Positions 46,509 through 57,303 of a stretch of DNA of 64,000 nucleotides are shown here, piece after piece. The notes beneath the pieces were generated by a model. It had not been told where the DNA came from and searched no databases. It saw nothing but the letters and a program-made list of their open reading frames with translations. This DNA comes from Cristatella mucedo (lineage: Eukaryota > Bryozoa > Phylactolaemata > Cristatellidae): the NCBI GenBank assembly GCA_009760855.2, contig WPIO01000006.1, positions 188,001-252,000 of the forward strand, in the 5' to 3' direction. The translations under genes were made by a program, and so were the position numbers. Each line of letters begins with the position of its first letter. The first letter of the stretch is position 1.

Positions 46509-47175
46509 TTTCACACCACTTCTCGCCGACCTGCACTGGCTCCCAGTCAACCAACGGGTCGACTTCAAAGTTTTGTCGCTCACTTTTAGGTCCCTTCAAT
46601 TTTTGGCTCCAGCGTACCTATCAGGTCTACTCCCCCCCCCCTAGGCTAAGCATCATACCACCCGCTTTTAGGAATCTGTTTACCAATACCTCGTATGAAC
46701 CTCAAATCCTTTGGAGACCGTGCATTTAGTTCGTATACTCCCAAAGCCTGGAATTCACTCCCTATTTGCGTCACAACATCCCCTGACTTGTTCACATCTA
46801 AAAGGAAACTAAAAACGCATCTATTTATGACTTTTTATTTTTTGACTTATTATGACTTATTATTTTTATTTATTTTTATATTTTTATTTTTTTTATTTTT
46901 TACTTTTTATTTATGACTATTTATGACAGCGTTCAGTGGGTCCCTGCGATTCGTCCTTTATGTGCTTATTCGTGCTGACATTGTGCATGCTGCCACTAAC
47001 CATATTTGCATGCAGACCCTGTGCACGGCACACCTAACAATGCAATTCGTGTAGCCATTTGAGCATGCTACCACTAACCATTCGATCGCGCTTCCTTTGC
47101 AGCAAATGTAAGGTGCCTTGAAAGAGATTGAGTTATCTGAGGGCGCTACATCAAACTGTTATTATTATTATTACT

Positions 47176-48255
47176 GTGTGCGAAAGGAAAGAGTTGCCAA
47201 TGCATTCGCTGTTTTTAAAGGATGCCAGGCGCTCTAGCTCTCTCAGGCTAGCGGACCGAGTTAGCGCCGAGCTTGCCCACGCCACCCATGCTGACGTCTT
47301 CGCCAAAAACCCCCTTTCGTTGGCCGACGTCTGATCTTAGTCGAGCACTCACGCCTCCTTTCCTACATTCGGCTTACGGAAGCCGGCGACCGACCTTATC
47401 CTAACGGGCGCGCGGGTTCGCGGCTGGTTTTTTCGTGCAATTTTTGTGCAGTCGCGGCCGCCATTTCTACGATCGCCACGACTTACGGGCTCGCGCGTTG
47501 CCCTCACTTCGACGTTTCCTGGACAGGTTTGTACCCGCTCATTCCAGCTAGAATTGCGTAGGCGACCTTTGGAATGCGTTTGTTGCCCGAACCGCAGCGA
47601 CCGCCTCTGCCAGCAGCTCAGCGAGATTTCACGCCCTGCTCAAGCTCAAGTTGAAGTCAGTTTCGTGCCGTTCTGCAAGGCAAGCCACCGACTGGGCTGC
47701 TCAGTGCGAGCGGATGTCCAAAATCCAGAATGCCCGGATGTCCAGAAACCAGCCGCAACGCGACACTTCGCGGTGGCCGCCTGGTGGCCGCTTGGGATCG
47801 GTATCCTTCGCACTGTCTGCGCGGCCGGCGGCGGCCATTCCTTGCGTCGGAGCTTCTTCCTTGCCGCCGGGCTTGCGAAAATGATACGAACCTGAGAAAA
47901 TGTTACTGGCGTGCGGCTTCCGCGTCCGGTCAGAGCTGCAAGCTCAGAGTCTCTCGCTAGGCCGCGACGGGCTCGGTGACAGTGAGTGAGCGAGCGAGCG
48001 AGCCAGCGAGGAGGCACCGAGCGGGGCGATTGCACACTCTCGAGCACTCGAGCGTCGCCCCAACGCGACAAGCTCGCTGCAGTGCGTTTTTCCGACTCAA
48101 ATCGCTTAGCTGTAAGAATACGCTCCGGGCCGGCAAATGGCCATTCTTATAGGCGGAGTAATCCGACATGCGCAGTGAGACTGGAGCTACGGTAAAGCTG
48201 AGACGCGGAACTGCTATTCCTATAGGCGGAGTATTTATATTTCTGATTTTTTTGC
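47176..48255. other. GC-rich stretch without recognised gene
   Basis: Frames at 47446-47895 (+) and 47646-48071 (-) are open because the DNA is GC-rich; no domain or splice pattern. ATTCYTATAGGCGGAGTA occurs twice, at about 48144 and 48213. Confidence 0.45.
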
Positions 48256-48259
48256 ACGC

Positions 48260-48580
48260 TGAGTCGTCTGTACCCCGCACGAGCCTCAAATCCTTTGGAG
48301 AGCCTGCCTTTAGTTCGCTCGCTTCCAAAGCCCAGAACTCTAGCGCTACGACATCCCCTGACTTGACCACATTTGGAAAATAAGCTAAAACACGAATGTT
48401 TATGCCGGAATTTAGTATTCGGAATTTAGAATTTAGGAATTAAATTAGCCCTCGAGATTCATCCTTTTTGTGCTTACGCCTACTGACACTGTGCATGCTA
48501 CCGCAAATGTGAAGTGCCTAGAAAGAGATCAAGCTCTCTGAGGGAGCCACATAAATGTATAGTTATTATTATTAAACTTA
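48260..48580 (+). mobile_element. LINE family A 3' end
   Basis: TSLKSFGEPAFSSLASKAQN, then the 3' UTR words CATCCTTTTTGTGCTTACGC, GTGAAGTGCCTAGAAAGAGA, GGGAGCCACATAAATGTATA and (ATT)n. Confidence 0.88.
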
Positions 48581-48930
48581 CGTATTGGCGAGCCGGACAA
48601 GAGTCCAAGGTAGGAGGCTGCGTTGCATCAAAATATCGTCCGCGCTCTTCCATTTTTTTCAGTTTCTTTCTCCTTTTTTTCTTGATACCTTAAAATGTAC
48701 TATCCAATCTAGCCTTGTTCGGTTTGCAGCCGATTTTCTTCTGAGCCGTAAGAAGTGTACCGGCGCCTGGAGTTCCTATTACTTAGCTGGATTTTCAAAG
48801 AGATGTTTGAATAACTTTGTCTTTACGCTCGTGTTATGCTTTGCTAGATTTGTGTGAAAATGGTTGCCCGGCGTCTTAACCAGGCTCCACACTTACTCAC
48901 GGCCTGCAACCTGTCTTCCCCGTTTGAGCC
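48581..48930. other. Sequence without recognised features
   Basis: T-rich, no domain or repeat identified. Confidence 0.4.
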
Positions 48931-49300
48931 ATATTGGGACGGACTGTAGCTGCAATGCAATGTCTCTCCATCTGTAGCTCCACGAAGCCGCAAAGACAAG
49001 CCGGGTGTATGCAGGGAGAGTTTTATATAGCGCACTCAAGCCTAAGTGGCTTTTGATACACATGCTGTGGCCAACATACCTCATCTCACGCAACTAAGAG
49101 AAATTGGGAAGCATGGCTGAGTCAGGAGGGCAGTCAAGAAAATGAATAGCATGAAGTAGCAGCTCAGGATGGCTGGAAAGGATGTGCCACAGTCGGCAGC
49201 ATGAACGTAGAGGTCGTTGCGTAAGATTTGTGGAAGTGAGCTCCACAGTCTAAGACCTGTAGAGCAAAAGCTTCTGTCGAAATTGATCTTAAGACATGGA
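48931..49300 (-). mobile_element. LINE family B 3' end
   Basis: Read on +: CAATGTCTCTCCATCTGTAG, GGGAGAGTTTTATATAGCGC, GGCCAACATACCTCATCTCA, CAGCTCAGGATGGCTGGAAA, then CTCCACAGTCTAAGACCTGT (reverse complement of the RLWNSL region). Longest 3' UTR of this family in the window. Confidence 0.88.
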
Positions 49301-49304
49301 ACAG

Positions 49305-49306
49305 CT

Positions 49307-49400
<94 letters not shown>
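49305..49400. repeat. (CT)n microsatellite
   Basis: Pure CT for about 93 bp, placed between a LINE B and a LINE A fragment. Confidence 0.98.
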
Positions 49401-49671
49401 TTAGGACAGCATTCAGTGGGTCCCTGTGATTCGTCCTTCATGTGCTTATGCGTGCTGACACTGTGCATGCTGCCACTAACCACATTTGCATGCTGACCCT
49501 GTGCATATCACCCCTAACCATATTATTCATTTCGTTTGTTTTTTCAAGCATGATTTTACTTACCTTTCAATTGCATTTCACTTTACAGCAAATTTAAAGC
49601 GCCTAGAGAGAGATTAAGTTATCTGAGGGCGCTTTATCAAGTGAATTATTATTATTATTATTATTATTATA
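49401..49671 (+). mobile_element. LINE family A 3' UTR and tail
   Basis: GACAGCATTCAGTGGGTCCC, CATGCTGCCACTAACCACAT, CAAGCATGATTTTACTTACC, AAATTTAAAGCGCCTAGAGA, GGGCGCTTTATCAAGTGAAT, then eight ATT units. It abuts LINE B sequence directly. Confidence 0.93.
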
Positions 49672-50650
49672 AAGAGCCTGAGGGCATGAGGAGGCTGAAC
49701 TGGTGCATCAGTTCAGCTAGGTATGAAGGAGCCGAGCCATGGCAGGCCGTATGGGTCAGCTTAAGAACTTTACCCTGTATCCGCTGGTCAACAAGAAGCC
49801 ATCGCAGCTCCTTCAGCAAAGGAAACACATGGCTGATCCTCTGGGACTGTTTGACTAGCTTTGCAGTGATACTCATTACCAGCTGCAGTGGCCTAGTGGG
49901 TTTTTTGGCAGCCCAACCAAAACCGCGTACACAATACAAAGGAGCTAGTTGAACTCGTTGCAATCCACTTTTTAAGACAGTTCCTGACAATAAATAGGGA
50001 TGGGACGCGATGGTTAGCAGTAGAGGCAGTCTTCTTAATGAAGCTTTCAAAATTTAGGCAGCTGTCGAAGACTACACCTACATTCCGAGTGAACGGCGAT
50101 GGTCGCACAACAACATTATGTATTAGAAAAGCAGTCTGCTCGTCCAGCCGCATTCTCGGGGTGTCTCAAGTAGGATTTCGGTTTTACTGTGATTTAGATT
50201 AAGGAAATTTGCTGAAATCTAGGAGCTTATTGGAATCGAGCGCTCCTAGATTTCAGAGTTCATTCCTAGATTTCAGAGTTCATTCCTAAAGTTCATCAGC
50301 CACAGCAGCAAGTTCCGAATGTTTAAACGACAAATACAGCTGAATATCGTCATCATTGTAGTGATAGTAAATCCCACGAGCCCGAATCACTTTTCTCATT
50401 CTCAGATGTCTACAAATGGAGGGCAGAAAAGAACAGAGAACTTCAAGGTGACTGAGAATCTGGTGGATGAGACTTGACCATCACCGGACACGAATTGAAC
50501 ACGATCGGACAAGTAGGATTTGAACCGCAACAGAGCCTCGTCTGCCAGACCGGCTGTTATTCTCAATCTTTCAAGAAGGATATTGAGATCAATAAAGCCG
50601 AACGCAGAGAATGGATCCAGCGTGTAGTGTACGAGTAGGGCAGTGAAATT
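49672..50650 (-). mobile_element. LINE family B reverse transcriptase fragment
   Basis: - strand: LDPFSAFGFIDLNILLERLR and FKSYLSDRVQFVSGDGQVSS (RT palm region, 50.5-50.65 kb), NLNHSKTEIL (50.2 kb), MRLDEQTAFLIHN, VGVVFDSCLNFESFIKKTAS, then ISHVFPLLKELRWLLVDQRI and APSYLAELMHQF (49.7 kb). These are consecutive blocks of a CR1/Jockey-type LINE. Frameshifts and a duplicated 23-bp segment at 50247-50292 inactivate it. Confidence 0.9.
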
Positions 50651-51360
50651 TCCGACATTGCTACTCCTGTAGGATGTCGTTTTTTTTTACACGGAGGTGA
50701 GCAGTTTCAGTGGAGTGGTGTCGTATATATACCAACTCAAAATTTTCGGACAATTCATTCGTTTTTAAATACGCTTTAAGTTCTTAGAGTAATAATCACT
50801 TAGAGAACCTTTGAAAGAAGGGGGACTAAACAACAGTTTGCTAAGAATCCAACGCAGGCTTTCAAAAGTATTGGTCGAATGATGGCCGATTGGAAAGACG
50901 TGGGTACAACCCCATTATCCAGAGAAACATTAAAACCGAGTTATGGCTTCACTAAGTTTGCCAGTGATTAATGTCTGCAGAGGAGATGGTATAGGGTCTT
51001 CAGGAGACTAGTTCTTTTCTTTGAGGTCTCATTCGATCAGACAAGCAATACTTTATCTAGCCGAGCAAAGACTGGCCTAGGCGAGGGCCAGCAGAGCTGT
51101 TGCACAGCTCCGTTTTACTCGACCTCCCTTACTTACCCTTTTACTCGTACTCTCTTACGATATCCACACTCGATGTGCTGCAGTTGCTTTTTAGAATGTA
51201 GAAATGCTCTCTTTAGCCCAGGGCATTGCAAAGTGGCATGCGCATTTTAAGCAGGTCTGGACTACGTTTCTACGCTGCTCTTCTTTAGCCGTACTCGCTG
51301 GCTTTTCTGTGCAATGGCAATCTTCTTATATTCATCCATGCTTCTATCCTTATCCCAGGA
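50651..51360. other. Sequence without recognised features
   Basis: Probably old LINE-derived in part, but no motif can be read. Confidence 0.4.
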
Positions 51361-51500
51361 GATAAGGGGCTGGCTCCCACGACATAGGTCGTGGGTTCGA
51401 ATCCTGCAGTGGGTGATCCTTTATTGCCAGAGCCATTAAGGCTCTTCTGCCGCTATGCAGAAATGAGGCTGTTAAATCAACTCGATACTTTATTTTAATT
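51361..51500 (+). mobile_element. SINE-1 copy
   Basis: Head GGCTCCCACGACATAGGTCG, box B GGTTCGAATCC (51394-51404), GTGGGTGATCCTTTATTGCC, a shortened body, tail GAGGCTGTTAAATCAACTCG and a T/A-rich end. Confidence 0.9.
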
Positions 51501-53045
51501 TTATTCGTACTTCTCCTTGGATGAGTAAGCTTTTTGTGACCTTTGCAGTCCTTTCGACGAGACCAGCACCGGCGGTCGAGAAACCGTTCATAGTTCGTCA
51601 AGTACGTTTTCACCACTCACCAGCCCACGACCGAGACGTGCGCGTTCGTGCTCATGCTACGGACGGAGAGCCTCCGATAGGGAGCAATACAATACCTGCT
51701 ACTCGGAGAACTCGTGACTCCGCGAGCCACAAAGTGCCCAGGCTCGCCACGGACTGCTGCGCAGAATCGGAGGTGGCGCCAGCGGCTAGCTAACCACCAC
51801 AGCAGGACAAAAAACGATGAGATGGATGGTCATTAGTCGAGACTGTCAGACGGCTCTAACCAGGCAGGGTATTTGTATGTGGTCTGTAGACCGCAGCCGG
51901 CCTACTGAAAAGCCACCACTGTTTATACCTCATAACGATATCCTGCGGCTCCAGGTCAACCCTTAGAAGCGCCTTCTGTACTGATCGTGGCCAGGCTAAG
52001 TACTACTCCTCGAGGCGGCCTAATTTAGTATGGCGAGATGCTGGCTAATCCCACTTTCAAATTTACGCCAAAGCAAAGGCGCTAAATGGCCTCTCAGCTT
52101 CCTCTTTGCCACAGTTTTAACTCTCCTCTAACCGGACTTGACGAAAAGCCAGTTCATCTTGCCGCGTTCGCGTCCGTCCAAGCGAACTTGCTGTCGAAAA
52201 GCTGTGTTAGCTTGTACGTGCACGGCCCTTGCAGATTGCAGGTCCCTTGAATCTTCGCTCGGCTGTTCCTTCTGTTTGGGCCACACCTTCAGTCTTGCTA
52301 CCGAACTCCGTTCGATCAAGAGTTTCACCGCCGTCAGGACGCACTGTCTCTTTTATCCGCCGAGTAGAAAGTGCTGACCCAGATCTGCGCCAAAAGCCTT
52401 CGTCGAAAGAGTGATAAACGCCGTGTCAGTCATGTCAAGCACCTGTTTGTCTGCACTTGCCCCCGTTGCACGCTAAGCTCCGGCTGCTGCTTGTTGATGC
52501 GTACTTGCCCAGTAGCAGCGATCGAGCTGGCTTGAAGTAAGAATTACGCACTGTCGCTACAATCGCTAAATTCCCTCGCGCCTTAGGCTGTGGCTGCCAG
52601 TCGAAGCCCTAGTCGCACTGATTAATTGACGAATTCTAATGCTCAGAGAAAAAATGCTTCGCAAGCCCATTAAAGTCATGGCGGCTTGACAGCCTGGGTG
52701 GGCAAATATCTATTGCCTGCTGCAAACCGCGAGAGTGGCGCTTAGGTTGTGCTGCCGCTACGAGATAGAGGCTGCACAATTAGCTGCATTTTACTTTCTA
52801 CTTGTACTGACCTTGATATGCGCCCAGCTCCTCATAAAAATGTTAATTTAAGTGTTCGGTATGCCTGTCTGTCTCTCTGTTTCTCCAAAAGGCTGCACCA
52901 AGCTTCTCCTTGGGTGTATACATTTCGCAACTGCGATCGCAAGTCCAAGTGTTTTAGATCCACATTAGCGGCTGCCTGCAGCACATCGTCGCTAGTCCGT
53001 TTATGTCATTTTACTTAGGTGAGCTCTGCTGCTGGGACATAGTGA
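51501..53045. other. Sequence without recognised gene
   Basis: Frames at 51521-51793 and 52138-52377 are short and lack homology. An eroded SINE-1 tail (GCTACGAGATAGAGGCTGC) lies near 52758. Confidence 0.4.
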
Positions 53046-53190
53046 AGCCCTGCGGTTAAAATTCGCGACCCGATCAAGGTCAAGGTGAATGTATTTGATG
53101 ACTAAAGTCGTGAGCTTGAGCCCCGTAGCATATGTGAAGTGTCTGAATAGAGATTAAGTTCTCTTATGACGCTATATAAATTATATATTG
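53046..53190 (+). mobile_element. SINE-2 copy
   Basis: Two head-like pieces (GATCAAGGTCAAGGTGAATG and GTCGTGAGCTTGAGCCCCG) lead into GCATATGTGAAGTGTCTGAA, AGAGATTAAGTTCTCTTATG, ACGCTATATAAATT. It runs directly into the (CA)-(TA) tract. Confidence 0.75.
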
Positions 53191-54920
<1,730 letters not shown>

Positions 54921-54924
54921 TTAG

Positions 54925-55180
54925 TTCAACTGCAAGGCGCTTGCACTTAACTACACAGGTCGTTGGTTCAAGTAATGTAGCGGGTAATTCTCATTCATTG
55001 ACCACTGCAAGCAGGGTGAAGCACCCAAGACTCTCGAGCCACTATGTAAATGAGGCAGTCGATTCATGCCAAGCTGGTTTGCTCCAGCGGTCAAGGTGCT
55101 CGCCCCGAGGCATATGTGACGCGTCTGAATTGAGATTAAGTTCCCGTAGGGCGCTATACAAATGAATTATATTTTTTTAA
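54925..55180 (+). mobile_element. Degraded SINE-1 followed by a SINE-2 copy
   Basis: SINE-1: AAGGCGCTTGCACTTAACTA, box B GTTGGTTCAAGTAATG, body ATTGACCACTGCAAGCAGGG, tail ATGAGGCAGTCGATTCATGC. SINE-2 follows at about 55085: GGTCAAGGTGCTCGCCCCGA, then GGCATATGTGACGCGTCTGA, TTGAGATTAAGTTCCCGTAG, GGCGCTATACAAATG and an A/T tail. In this SINE-2 the head is short and fused straight to the tail. Confidence 0.8.
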
Positions 55181-55344
55181 TTTATATTTTATATCCACTC
55201 TTTTCTCTTCCTTTCAATTCCCTAGTTAGCATTGCACTACTCTTGTGTCGAGTTCAAACCTTAGCAAGAGACGCTGGCTCTAGTTCGAATGAATGAGTCC
55301 TGAGAGCTTGCAGAGGAGATATTTGTTACGGCGACAACTAAAGC

Positions 55345-55844
55345 CGTGATGGCGCACTAGGTAAGGCGGTTTGCTTTCACGACCTCGGTCCCGAGGTCGT
55401 GGGTTCGATTCCTGTGGTGGGAGATTCTTTATCGCCACTGCAAGCGGCGGTGATAGCCGTAAAGGCTCTCCTGCCGCTATACAAAAAGAGGCTGTTTAAT
55501 CAGCTAAGATTTACTTTATTTTATTTACCAACGGCATTCTGACCGATGAAGAGACCCACTGAAAGCAACTGAAAAGTCTCCATTTTGTCACCATCGTTGA
55601 GTTCGCCGTGAGCTCCCCACACCGTGAATCTAGTGAGGGGAAATATCCTCCTATTCGCTCGTGCATTAGCTGGTGCCCTAAGAAGGTTCGGGCGCCAATC
55701 CAAACATCAAACCAACGACCCCACAGAATGTGCAATTAGCGGTGACCGCGTCGCAGGTCATCTTAAGGAGCTACCGACGCCGACAGATGAAAATGCTGGG
55801 AAAAGCCCGAGGAGTAGTCAGTGTAGGTAGTGTAAATCAAAATC
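55345..55844 (+). mobile_element. SINE-1 (palindromic subfamily) carrying unit X, copy 2
   Basis: Box A TGGCGCACTAGG (55349), palindromic arm at 55379-55402, box B GGTTCGATTCC, body and tail to about 55503, then unit X to 55844. The head differs from the 46-kb copy at about ten of 130 positions, while everything after 55471 is identical. Beyond 55844 the flank is unrelated and no second SINE tail is present. Confidence 0.92.
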
Positions 55845-56025
55845 CAGGCTCTATTTCCTCCAGTTATGCAGCTTTGCGTATTATCGATGGCGCCGAAATG
55901 CTTTCTTGATGAGCCGCAACGCAACGCTCATGCTTCCTGAGCGTTAGACAGGGCAATCGAACCGCTAGGTCGAGCTATCAGAGGGCTTCCAGGAACAAAA
56001 CCAGAAAAAGAAAAGCAGCTGCTTA
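55845..56025. other. Unique flank
   Basis: No feature seen. Confidence 0.4.
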
Positions 56026-56106
56026 ATAATACACTCGATAAAGCGCCCTCAGAGAACTCAATCTTTCTAGGCGCTTTAGATTTGCTGCAAAGGAAATTGC
56101 TCTAAC
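56026..56106 (-). mobile_element. LINE family A tail
   Basis: ACACTCGATAAAGCGCCCTC, AGAGAACTCAATCTTTCTAG, GCGCTTTAGATTTGCTGCAA on +. Confidence 0.92.
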
Positions 56107-56934
56107 ATTGACTAAAGCAAGGTTTTGAAAGAGTAAAAAATGCAGTGAAAATGCCTCGAAAAACGTCGTTCTGACAGGCGCGCCTGCAGAGCTACAGAGT
56201 TAAGAGTTCCTTCATATATACGCAGTTTATGGGCCACTGCCGAACTACGAGCGATGAGCTCATTAAACTCTTTCTACCGGGCGCTCACTGCGTCTGCCTG
56301 CTGCCCATTCTCTTTATGCGTATTCCTTTGTGCCGATTCATATCTGGGTACCGCCAAAAGTGTAAGTTAATACTAGGAAAATAACAAATTCCAATGACTA
56401 AGATCTACATTTCTAGATTTACAGCAGGGGCTGGCTCAGATACAGCATGCCAGGCTAATCGCTGCATCGCTACGTATTATTGAAACTAGTTCCATTAATG
56501 TACAAACGCAGGAGAAAGGATCGAAACTACACGAGAAAGCACGGTCGTGAAGTGGAAAGTACGTAGCCTCGAGCAAATGTTGTGGCACCTGGCTGTAAGC
56601 TAACTAGAATTAAATGGTAGTTATAATAATAATAAATCATGCAGCCGCTTAAGAGAAAAATGCGAGAACACTTTCGTCTGGGCAGCGATATCTGCATGAG
56701 AACATGTAGGTGGGAATACAACAGCCAAAGGTTTTAAGCCTTGTGCTGAAAAAGTGAAAACAACTGTGATCTCTACAGTGCAATTGGTAGAGCACGTGAC
56801 CTTGAGAGCCCGGAGGGATCATCCCTCTTGAGGCGAATTGTTTTAAGACCCACAGACTCACGGTAGAAGGCCATGGATCGTTCTGTATTGTGACATTAGG
56901 ATGGTTTAATCGCCGTTTCTTCTGGTACGGCCCA
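56107..56934. other. Sequence without recognised gene
   Basis: A SINE-2-like head may lie at 56785-56830 (GTAGAGCACGTGACCTTGAG), too degraded to call. No coding region. Confidence 0.4.
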
Positions 56935-57020
56935 TGGGTTAAGGTGCTCACCTTTAACGACTGAGATCAACGAGCGCCTGGAGAGATTCGGTTCGCTTAG
57001 GGCGCTACACAAGTCTTTAG
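56935..57020 (+). mobile_element. SINE-2-like copy, degraded
   Basis: GGGTTAAGGTGCTCACC, GACTGAGATCAACGAGCGCC, GGAGAGATTCGGTTCGCTTA, GGGCGCTACACAAG. Confidence 0.6.
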
Positions 57021-57233
57021 CGGCTACACAAGTAACCTCTCCCCTTTCTGACCACGTTTAGATAACTATCATAGATGCTGTATACACTGTACCTGGGTAT
57101 AGAGTATCTACTAGCTGCTACGACAAGAGCAAAGCAAGGGTGATGTCTGTCGCACAAAAGGGAATTTTTGGTACTGAAAGTGAGTTATTGATTTCCGAGC
57201 AGTGCCTACACTGTTATATAAATTATTATTGTC
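57021..57233. other. Short unique stretch
   Basis: No feature recognised. Confidence 0.4.
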
Positions 57234-57303
57234 ACTAATAATAATAATAATACATTTGTATAGCGACCTCAGATAACTGAATCTCTTTCTAGGCACTTTA
57301 AAG
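57234..57303 (-). mobile_element. LINE family A tail
   Basis: (AAT)n, CATTTGTATAGCGACCTCAG, AATCTCTTTCTAGGCACTTT on +. Sits head to head against the 5' edge of the large LINE copy. Confidence 0.88.

Larger units (their letters stand above)
45765..47175 (+). mobile_element. LINE family A copy split by a composite SINE insertion
   Basis: The left part (to 45958) encodes the NSAARLVCREL-type block; the right part resumes at 46514 with CCACTTCTCGCCGACCTGCA (LHWLP) and runs through LKSFGDRAFSSYTPKAWNSL to a complete tail, AAGGTGCCTTGAAAGAGATT and (ATT)n at 47105-47175. The uninterrupted reading exists in the copy at 17.9 kb, so the insertion point is exact. Confidence 0.92.
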
